Source: an uncultured Porphyromonadaceae bacterium (lineage in GTDB: Bacteria > Bacteroidota > Bacteroidia > Bacteroidales > Muribaculaceae). From it: DNA of 50,836 bases. Below are positions 44,576 to 50,836 of this stretch, piece by piece. The DNA is taken from assembly GCA_947174235.1 (NCBI GenBank), contig CAMWID010000017.1:1-50836 (forward strand), read 5' to 3'. The notes beneath the pieces were generated by a model. The model ran no database searches and was not told where the DNA came from. It saw only the letters and a list, made by a program, of their open reading frames with translations. The first letter of the stretch is position 1, and each line of letters starts with the position of its first letter. The position numbers were made by a program, and so were the translations under genes.

Positions 44576-46297
44576 TTATACCGGTTTGTAATATTCTGTG
44601 GAGTTAAGGAGGATCTCATCCACTCCGTGTCCGCCGGGAGTCATCGGGAATATCATACCCATCTCCTCGATATTTACATTAAGGAGATACACCCCTTTGT
44701 GAGCTTTCATTCTTTCGATAGCCTCTCCGAGAGCGTCGCGGTGCTCCACGTTTTCTCCGGCAATGCCGTACGCGTTGGCGAGGGCGACAAAATCCGGATT
44801 TTTCATCGGGGTGGCGCTATATCTGCTGTTGAAGAAGAGTTCCTGCCATTGGCGTACGTTGCCAAGATAATTGTTGTTGAGAAGAATTATCTTGACTCCG
44901 ACATTATATTCCATGATCATTCCGAGTTCTTCGATTGTCATCTGAAGTCCGCCGTCGCCGACAAAAAGGACCACGTCTCTTTCAGGCACCGCGATTTTAG
45001 CCCCTATGGAAGCAGGAAGTCCGAACCCCATCGTGCCGAGTCCTCCGGAAGAAATGCAGCTCCTTGGAGAGGAGAATGAGAAGTATCTCACGGAAAACAT
45101 CTGGTTCTGTCCCACGTCTGTCACAAGCACGGCATCGTGTCCGAAAGCCTCGCTCACCTTGTTGACCACTTCTCCCATATGCATCTTGCCGTCTTCGTTG
45201 TCAGGGAAGAGCTCCTGTTTTTTCACCCTTTCAGTCTCCACTTTCTCATGACGTGCGAAAGATTCCACCCATGCCTCATGTTTTGTCTGGTTGACAAGCG
45301 CTGCGATTCTGCCGAGAGCTTCTTTGGCGTCGGCATGGATATGCAGGTCGCTTCCGACTGTTTTGTCGAATTCGCTTGAGTCAATGTCTATGTGGATTAT
45401 TTTTGCACCGGGAGCATATTTGCCGGTATCTCCGGTCACACGGTCGTCAAACCTCATTCCCACGGCGAGAATCACGTCCGCCTTATTGGTGTTGATGTTT
45501 GGTCCGAGATTGCCGTGCATGCCGAGCATCCCCTTGTTGAGAGGGTGTGCGGTAGGGATGGAAGAGAGTCCGAGCATTGTGCATGCCACCGGAATGTCGG
45601 CTTTCTCGGCAAGTTCAATAAGTTCGGATCCTGCGCCCGCTATTGTCACTCCGTGACCGGAAAGTATCATAGGGCGTTCGGCTGCATTCAGCATGTCTGC
45701 CGCCGCCTGTATTGCCGATTCGTCTATCTCCGGCTTCGGATCGTAGCTACGTATGAAATTGCATGAGGAATGTCTGTATTCAGCCATACCTACCTGCGCG
45801 TCTTTCGCTATGTCGATCACCACGGGACCCGGTCTGCCTGAATTGGCGATATAGAATGCCTTCGCAACGGCAGGGGCGATCTCCTCAGGAGTCCTCACGA
45901 GAATTGACCATTTGGTGACCGGCAGAGTTACGCTCACCACATCCGACTCCTGGAAAGCGTCTTTCCCCAGAAGGGTGGAAGGCACCTGCCCGGTGATGGC
46001 GACGACAGGAGTACTGTCCATAAGCGCGTCGTTAAGTCCTGTTATCAGATTCATGGCGCCCGGACCGGATGTGGCTATCACGACCCCTGTCTTGCCCGAT
46101 GCCCTTGCGAATCCCTCGGCTGCATGTATCGCACCCTGTTCATGGCGGGCAAGATAGTGCTGTATCTTATCCGAATAATCATAAAGACTGTCATAGACAG
46201 GCATTATCTGACCGCCCGGATACCCGAATACTTTGTCGACACCCTGATCGATCAGGGCACGCATCAGTATCTCGGAACCTTTTATAATATCGCTCAT
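44576..46297 (-). CDS. ilvB: acetolactate synthase large (catalytic) subunit
   Basis: The 573-residue enzyme joins two pyruvates, or pyruvate and 2-oxobutyrate, with thiamine diphosphate, Mg and FAD. Visible motifs are GYPGGQIMPVYDSLYD, the catalytic Glu region in ARHEQGAIHAAEGFAR, the FAD-domain block RFDDRVTGD, and the thiamine diphosphate motif GDGGLQMTIEELGMIMEYN with NNNYLG. The C-terminal MTPGGHGVDEILL is as expected. It lies between ilvD (77 bases upstream) and ilvN in one operon. Confidence 0.97.
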   Translation of the reverse strand: MSDIIKGSEILMRALIDQGVDKVFGYPGGQIMPVYDSLYDYSDKIQHYLARHEQGAIHAAEGFARASGKTGVVIATSGPGAMNLITGLNDALMDSTPVVAITGQVPSTLLGKDAFQESDVVSVTLPVTKWSILVRTPEEIAPAVAKAFYIANSGRPGPVVIDIAKDAQVGMAEYRHSSCNFIRSYDPKPEIDESAIQAAADMLNAAERPMILSGHGVTIAGAGSELIELAEKADIPVACTMLGLSSIPTAHPLNKGMLGMHGNLGPNINTNKADVILAVGMRFDDRVTGDTGKYAPGAKIIHIDIDSSEFDKTVGSDLHIHADAKEALGRIAALVNQTKHEAWVESFARHEKVETERVKKQELFPDNEDGKMHMGEVVNKVSEAFGHDAVLVTDVGQNQMFSVRYFSFSSPRSCISSGGLGTMGFGLPASIGAKIAVPERDVVLFVGDGGLQMTIEELGMIMEYNVGVKIILLNNNYLGNVRQWQELFFNSRYSATPMKNPDFVALANAYGIAGENVEHRDALGEAIERMKAHKGVYLLNVNIEEMGMIFPMTPGGHGVDEILLNSTEYYKPV

Positions 46298-46374
46298 ATA
46301 ATTATAGTTTGTCGAAATATGTTGAACGTTGGCATGCGGATGTCCCGCATGTCGTATATGTCTGAGAAGCGAGA

Positions 46375-48207
46375 TCAGATTTCGCCTCTTACCCCTCCCT
46401 TGTCGGCAGACTGCACGAGCGATGCGTAAGCTCTGAGTGCCTTGCTCACCTGACGGTCACGTCCGCGCGGAGTGAATGCCTCTTTACCATGCGCTTCCTC
46501 TTCTTCACGGCGCTTTGCAAGTTCTTCATCTGAGAGCCTTACATTGATCGTGCGTTCGGGGATATTGATGTCGATTATGTCTCCGTCACGCACAAGCGCG
46601 ATGTCGCCGCCTGCCGCCGCTTCGGGAGAAATATGCCCGATGGAAAGTCCTGATGTGCCTCCGGAGAATCTTCCGTCGGTGATTAGCGCACATTCCTTCC
46701 CGAGATGTTTGCTCTTGATGTAACTGGTGGGGTAGAGCATTTCCTGCATACCCGGTCCCCCTTTGGGCCCTTCGAATGTGATGACAACCACGTCACCGCT
46801 TTTGACCTCATCTTTAAGAATCCCTTCTACCGCCTCTTCCTGACTGTGGAACACTTTCGCCGGTCCGGAAAAGACAAAAATGCTTTCATCGACGCCTGCG
46901 GTCTTTACCACACATCCGTCTTTCGCGATATTCCCTTTTAGCACAGCAAGACCGCCGTCTTTCACATAAGCATGTTCAAAATCTCTTATGCACCCTTCCG
47001 CACGGTCTGCGTCAAGGGTCTTGAACCTGTTGTCCTGGCTGCCCATAACAGTTGTATGGATATGTCCCGGTGCAGAATGCCACAGATCGCTTGCCTCCTG
47101 ACAGAAATTGTCACCCTCTATGGCATATTTGTCGATAGCTTCTTCCAAAGTCATGCCATCAACTCTCTTTACGGAGGTGTCGATGAGTTTGCTGTCAGCA
47201 AGCTGCTTCATTATCGAGAGGATACCACCGGCGCGGTTGACATCCTCGATGTGATATTTATTTGTGTTGGGAGCCACTTTGCACAGCACGGGCGACTTCC
47301 TTGACAGCTTGTCGATATCTTCCATTTTGAAGTCGACTCCTGCCTCGTTCGCTATGGCGAGAAGATGCAGAACGGTGTTGGTGCTTCCCCCCATTGCGAT
47401 ATCAAGAGCCATTGCATTCAGCATTGCCTGCCGGGTGGCTATCGATCTGGGAAGTACACTCTCGTCGCCGTCACGGTAATATGCGTAGGTGTTTTCAACA
47501 ATCTGACGCGCGGCTTTCTTGAAGAGCCTTATGCGGTTGGAATGAGTGGAGAGGACAGTGCCGTTGCCCGGAAGTGCGAGGCCTATTGCCTCGTTAAGGG
47601 AGTTCATCGAATTTGCCGTGAACATTCCCGAGCAAGAACCGCAGGTGGGGCAACCTTCTTTTTCGAGGGCTTCCACATTGTCGTCTGACACGGATGAATC
47701 CGCAGAGTCGATCATTATATCTATGAGGTCGAGCTTTCTACCGTTGATGTCTCCGGCTTCCATCGGGCCTCCCGATACAAAAATCGCGGGTATGTTCAGT
47801 CTCATTGCCGCCATAAGCATCCCCGGGGTTATTTTGTCGCAATTGCTTATGCAGACCATCGCGTCAGCCTTATGGGCGTTTACCATATATTCCACTGAAT
47901 CCGCTATCAGGTCGCGCGAAGGCAGGGAATAGAGCATTCCGTCATGTCCCATTGCAATCCCGTCGTCTATCGCTATCGTGTTGAATTCGGCGGCGAAGCA
48001 TCCGAGGCTTTCAATTTCGTTTTTTACGGTCTGTCCTATTTCATGGAGGTGGGTATGACCGGGTACGAACTGGGTGAACGAATTTACGATGGCAATAATG
48101 GGCTTCCCCATTTGTTCTTCTTTCATGCCGTTTGCCCGCCAGAGGGCGCGCGCCCCTGCCATTCTTCTACCAAATGTGCTGGCATAACTTCTGAGCTGAT
48201 GTACCAT
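46375..48207 (-). CDS. ilvD: dihydroxy-acid dehydratase
   Basis: The 610-residue iron-sulfur enzyme dehydrates 2,3-dihydroxy acids to 2-oxo acids in branched-chain amino acid synthesis. Motifs include [47 protein letters not shown] (cluster cysteine) and [15 protein letters not shown] (second cysteine), and the C-terminal [23 protein letters not shown]. It is the first gene of the ilvD-ilvB-ilvN-ilvC operon and has a consensus promoter about 80 bases upstream. Confidence 0.97.
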   Translation of the reverse strand: MVHQLRSYASTFGRRMAGARALWRANGMKEEQMGKPIIAIVNSFTQFVPGHTHLHEIGQTVKNEIESLGCFAAEFNTIAIDDGIAMGHDGMLYSLPSRDLIADSVEYMVNAHKADAMVCISNCDKITPGMLMAAMRLNIPAIFVSGGPMEAGDINGRKLDLIDIMIDSADSSVSDDNVEALEKEGCPTCGSCSGMFTANSMNSLNEAIGLALPGNGTVLSTHSNRIRLFKKAARQIVENTYAYYRDGDESVLPRSIATRQAMLNAMALDIAMGGSTNTVLHLLAIANEAGVDFKMEDIDKLSRKSPVLCKVAPNTNKYHIEDVNRAGGILSIMKQLADSKLIDTSVKRVDGMTLEEAIDKYAIEGDNFCQEASDLWHSAPGHIHTTVMGSQDNRFKTLDADRAEGCIRDFEHAYVKDGGLAVLKGNIAKDGCVVKTAGVDESIFVFSGPAKVFHSQEEAVEGILKDEVKSGDVVVITFEGPKGGPGMQEMLYPTSYIKSKHLGKECALITDGRFSGGTSGLSIGHISPEAAAGGDIALVRDGDIIDINIPERTINVRLSDEELAKRREEEEAHGKEAFTPRGRDRQVSKALRAYASLVQSADKGGVRGEI

Positions 48208-48285
48208 ATTAGTTTACCTGTAGAATTAGACACGCGCGATACGGAGACAGGAAGCGTGTCGGAATGTCATAATATGAAATTTTGG

Positions 48286-48317
48286 CAAAATTATGCAAGA
48301 TTTTTCATATGAGCAAA
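48286..48317 (-). promoter_or_regulatory. consensus promoter of the ilv operon
   Basis: TTTG (48317..48314), a 20-base spacer, and TAATTTTG (48293..48286) on the minus strand match both boxes. The leader is about 75 bases and contains a 7-bp stem (48229-48260). I see no leader peptide rich in Ile, Leu or Val codons, so classical attenuation is not evident. Confidence 0.75.
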
Positions 48318-48417
48318 TAGTTTTGAATGTTTTTTTATCTGTAATGGCGAAATGCGTAAATTCATGTCCAAAGGGAGAATTATGCGTTTGTAGTTGATAT
48401 TTGGAGAAATAAAGTCT

Positions 48418-48441
48418 GGCAGACGCGTATATGCGTCTGCC
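48418..48441. terminator. hairpin downstream of asnA
   Basis: GGCAGACGC and GCGTCTGCC are perfect 9-bp arms around a six-base loop, 66 bases past the asnA stop. The T-run is weak, so termination is likely but not sure. It lies in the 300-base gap 48208-48507, which otherwise holds only the ilv promoter. Confidence 0.6.
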
Positions 48442-48507
48442 GAACGTAAATGTATAAATATTCAATGTTTATATGCAAAACTGTCCTGTAAGAAGGGGAT
48501 GCGGTTG

Positions 48508-49542
48508 TCACATGAGCATTATGCCGGCATCATTACATTTCCGTATTTGTTCTTCCGGCCATATCGATGCCTGGACTTCACCTATGTGGGCTTTCTGGAG
48601 CAGGTACATACAGAGACGGCTCTGTCCGATACCACCCCCGATTGAATAGGGAAGCTCTCCGTTGAGCAGACGTTTGTGGAAATTAAGCTTCTTGCGGTCT
48701 TCACATTCACGTTGTTTCAATTGCAGATCCAAGGACTCCGGACTTACGCGGATCCCCATTGAGGATAATTCAAAAGATCTTTCCAAAATAGGATCCCATA
48801 CGATGATATCGCCGTTAAGTCCTTGATACCCTTCTTCATTAAGCGTGATCCAGTCGTCATAATCCGGAGCTCTGCCGTCGTGTGGCTTGCCATCGCCGAG
48901 AGGGGCGCCGATGCCGATCAGGAAAATCGCCCCGTATCGTTTTGCGGCTTCAGATTCCCTTTCGACAGGCGACAGATCCGGATACTCCCTTCTGAGCTCT
49001 TCGCTATGGATGAACGTGATTTCCTCGGGTAGCCGAGGAGTGATGTGTGGAAACCGTTCAAACACCTTGCGTTCGGTCTCTTTCATCGCCTTGTAGATTT
49101 TCCTTACGGTATCCTTTAGGAAATCCAGATTCCTGTCCTCTTCGCGAATTGTCTTTTCCCAGTCCCATTGGTCAACATATAACGAATGCAGATTGTCAAG
49201 TTCTTCGTCGGCGCGGATAGCATTCATATCGGTATAGATGCCGTATCCGGGGGCGATATCATATGCTCCAAGTTTCACCCTTTTCCATTTGGCAAGGGAA
49301 TGTACCACTTCCGCCTTTCTGTCTCCGAGATCTTTTACCGGAAATGTGACAGCGCGCTCCACTCCGTTCAGATCATCGTTGAGCCCTGTCCCCGAAAGCA
49401 CGAAAAGGGGTGCGGTCACTCTTCGGAGCCCAAGTGCCTCAGACAGTTTCTTCTGGAAATCTCCTTTTATCATTTTGATTGCCAGTTCTGTCGTCTCTGG
49501 CAGTAATTTCTGTTTATATTTCTTGGGAATTATAAGGCTCAT
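48508..49542 (-). CDS. asnA: aspartate-ammonia ligase (asparagine synthetase A)
   Basis: The 344-residue enzyme makes asparagine from aspartate, ammonia and ATP. It has the class II tRNA-synthetase-like fold, seen in APLFVLSGTGLNDDLNGVERAVTF, VHSLAKWKRVKLG, YTDMNAIRADEELDNLHSLYVDQWDWE and the C-terminal YSIGGGIGQSRLCMYLL, which is motif 3. Length agrees with the family. The gene stands alone with a promoter at 49580-49610 and a hairpin after it. Confidence 0.97.
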   Translation of the reverse strand: MSLIIPKKYKQKLLPETTELAIKMIKGDFQKKLSEALGLRRVTAPLFVLSGTGLNDDLNGVERAVTFPVKDLGDRKAEVVHSLAKWKRVKLGAYDIAPGYGIYTDMNAIRADEELDNLHSLYVDQWDWEKTIREEDRNLDFLKDTVRKIYKAMKETERKVFERFPHITPRLPEEITFIHSEELRREYPDLSPVERESEAAKRYGAIFLIGIGAPLGDGKPHDGRAPDYDDWITLNEEGYQGLNGDIIVWDPILERSFELSSMGIRVSPESLDLQLKQRECEDRKKLNFHKRLLNGELPYSIGGGIGQSRLCMYLLQKAHIGEVQASIWPEEQIRKCNDAGIMLM

Positions 49543-49579
49543 ATTGAATAAATTTAATTTATAAATGTAATCACAGCTG

Positions 49580-49610
49580 CAAAGTTAATAACATAATTTT
49601 ATAATTCCAA
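49580..49610 (-). promoter_or_regulatory. promoter of asnA
   Basis: TTGG (49610..49607), a 19-base spacer, and TAACTTTG (49587..49580) on the minus strand fit the Bacteroidota promoter. The leader to the ATG at 49542 is about 33 bases. Confidence 0.7.
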
Positions 49611-49720
49611 GAAAAATGCTTGCAATTTGATAAAATTGCCGATATGTTGCCTTGTGATGTATGATCCGACGATCAGGATTCTTATTTCTCGAAATTACGC
49701 GCTCTTGCGGCGGCTACCAA

Positions 49721-50722
49721 TTATATAAGGAGGATGCGGTCGATAGCGTCAAGCTCATCTTCGGTGAAATCCGGTTTTTCAAGAGACCGGAGGCTTTGGG
49801 AAAGTTGTCGCACCGAACTGCTTCCTACTATTACTGATGTGACCTTGTTGTCTTTGAGCAGCCAGGACAAAGACATGCCCGCAAGCGTCTGCCCGCGTTC
49901 AAGGGCGATAGCGTTTAATGAGTTAAGTCTCGCCACAAGCTCCGGTGTGATATTTTCAGCTTTAAGGAAATTCCCTTTTGAAGCTCTTGACCCTTCCGGA
50001 ATCCCGTTAAGGTATCTGTCTGTGAGTATGCCTTGCTCCAGAGGGGAGAAGGCGGTGAACCCTACACCGTTTTCATAAGCCTGGTCAAGAATGCCGGATG
50101 TTTCTACACCCCGGTCTATCATATTGTATCGTCCCTGATAAATAAGACATGGCACGTCACGTTGCTTTAAATAAGCATAAGCGTATTCGGACTGTTTGAA
50201 AGGCCATCTGGAAATCCCTATGTATAGAGCCTTCCCGTTTCTTACTATATCCACAAGCGCCTGCAGAGTCTCTTCAACGGGGGTCTCGGGGTCATAACGA
50301 TGGCTGTAGAATATGTCGACATAATCCAGATTCATGCGCCGTAGACTCTGGTTGATGGATGCGAACAGATATTTCCGTGATCCCCAGTTGCCATATGGTC
50401 CGGGCCACATGTCATAACCCGCTTTGGTCGTGATGACCATCTCGTCGCGATAGGGCATGAACGATTTCTTCATTATCGCGCCAAAAGTTTCTTCAGCCGA
50501 TCCATAAGAAGGTCCGTAATTGTTGGCGAGGTCGAAACATGTTATCCCGTGATCAAATGCATAATGAAGTATGTCGCGGCTGTTGGACAGCGTGTCCACA
50601 TCTCCGAAATTGTGCCAGAGACCGAGGGAAATTTTAGGAAGAAGAAGTCCGCTTTTTCCGCATCGTGCAAACTTCATGTCGCTGTAGCGGCTTTCCGCCG
50701 CATGATATGGTGGGTTGATCAT
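49721..50722 (-). CDS. YghZ-like aldo/keto reductase
   Basis: The 333-residue protein aligns along its length with the YghZ (L-glyceraldehyde 3-phosphate reductase) group: YCGKSGLxLP-like RCGKSGLLLPKISLGLWHNFG, FDLANNYGPSYGSAEETFG with the catalytic Asp and Tyr, TTKAGYDMWPGPYGNWGSRKY with the Lys, and VDIFYSHRYDPETP with the His. NADPH-binding segments FTAFSPLEQGILTDRYLNGIP and SVIVGSSSVRQL are present. It reduces small aldehydes in the cytoplasm. The C-terminus is slightly shorter than the E. coli protein. It lies 178 bases upstream of asnA on the same strand, but asnA has its own promoter. Confidence 0.93.
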   Translation of the reverse strand: MINPPYHAAESRYSDMKFARCGKSGLLLPKISLGLWHNFGDVDTLSNSRDILHYAFDHGITCFDLANNYGPSYGSAEETFGAIMKKSFMPYRDEMVITTKAGYDMWPGPYGNWGSRKYLFASINQSLRRMNLDYVDIFYSHRYDPETPVEETLQALVDIVRNGKALYIGISRWPFKQSEYAYAYLKQRDVPCLIYQGRYNMIDRGVETSGILDQAYENGVGFTAFSPLEQGILTDRYLNGIPEGSRASKGNFLKAENITPELVARLNSLNAIALERGQTLAGMSLSWLLKDNKVTSVIVGSSSVRQLSQSLRSLEKPDFTEDELDAIDRILLI

Positions 50723-50801
50723 ATTTGTTAATGGTTTTAAGAGTTGTTGCCTTTAAAGGTGGCGACTAAGAGTAAACATACTCTAAGAAACTGTTTAAAA
50801 T

Positions 50802-50836
50802 TTATTTTATCTTGTCATTGAGGTCTTTGCCGGCAT
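50802..50836 (-). CDS. possible C-terminal end of a further gene (partial)
   Basis: A minus-strand frame enters from the right edge and reads AGKDLNDKIK before a TAA at 50804..50802. This looks like a natural protein end, but ten codons are not enough to be sure. A small inverted repeat (AGAGT/ACTCT, 50770-50785) lies between it and the reductase gene. Confidence 0.2.
   Translation of the reverse strand, partial: AGKDLNDKIK

Noticed and set aside
48208-48285. Attenuator or T-box in the ilv leader
   Set aside because: There is no leader peptide rich in branched-chain codons, no T-box sequence and no paired terminator/antiterminator.
1-50836. CRISPR arrays, rRNA and tRNA genes
   Set aside because: I saw no regular repeat-spacer pattern and no cloverleaf or rRNA sequence, though reading by eye could miss a tRNA.

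Overview
The window looks like a chromosomal segment of a gut Bacteroidales bacterium, probably Muribaculaceae or a close relative (family is inference). Support comes from SusC/SusD proteins, a hybrid two-component sensor, many promoters of the Bacteroidota form TTTG-N19..21-TAnnTTTG, and weak or absent Shine-Dalgarno sequences.

Region 1 (about 1-12,606, all minus strand, visibly AT-rich) is a ribosomally made, post-translationally modified peptide (RiPP) island. In transcription order it holds a GT4-type glycosyltransferase, a 66-residue double-glycine precursor with a five-cysteine core, a radical SAM/SPASM maturase, a large outer-membrane beta-barrel protein, a DUF3405-like glycosyltransferase, a C39-peptidase ABC exporter, a single-helix membrane protein, an unrecognised helical protein, a galactosyltransferase-like protein, and a GT14-methyltransferase fusion. 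Several genes overlap as ATGA. A 19-bp perfect hairpin follows the precursor and a 33-nt perfect palindrome precedes the maturase. The set suggests a thioether-type peptide that may also be glycosylated, cleaved and exported. This is the most novel part of the window. The island continues to the left of position 1.

Region 2 (12,607-13,990) is the right flank of the island. It holds two decayed mobile genes: an IS4-like DDE transposase with stops and frameshifts, and the C-terminal end of a tyrosine recombinase.

Region 3 (14,017-16,345) holds a UPF0371/DUF1846 protein that appears to have almost no mRNA leader, and a Spy/CpxP-like secreted protein closed by a bidirectional terminator.

Region 4 (16,410-31,340) is a polysaccharide utilisation locus: a GH43 plus BNR_4/GH145-like fusion and a hybrid two-component sensor on the minus strand, facing susC, susD and a GH105 plus DUF2264/GH154 fusion on the plus strand. 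The four catalytic domains fit rhamnose- and glucuronate-decorated arabinogalactan (inference).

Region 5 (31,376-42,467) has a histidine kinase and short Fis-type response regulator, a META-domain lipoprotein, and a TolC-HlyD-permease-ATPase-permease efflux system of MacAB type.

Region 6 (42,713-50,836) is core metabolism on the minus strand: ilvD-ilvB-ilvN-ilvC for branched-chain amino acids, asnA for asparagine, and a YghZ-like aldo/keto reductase.
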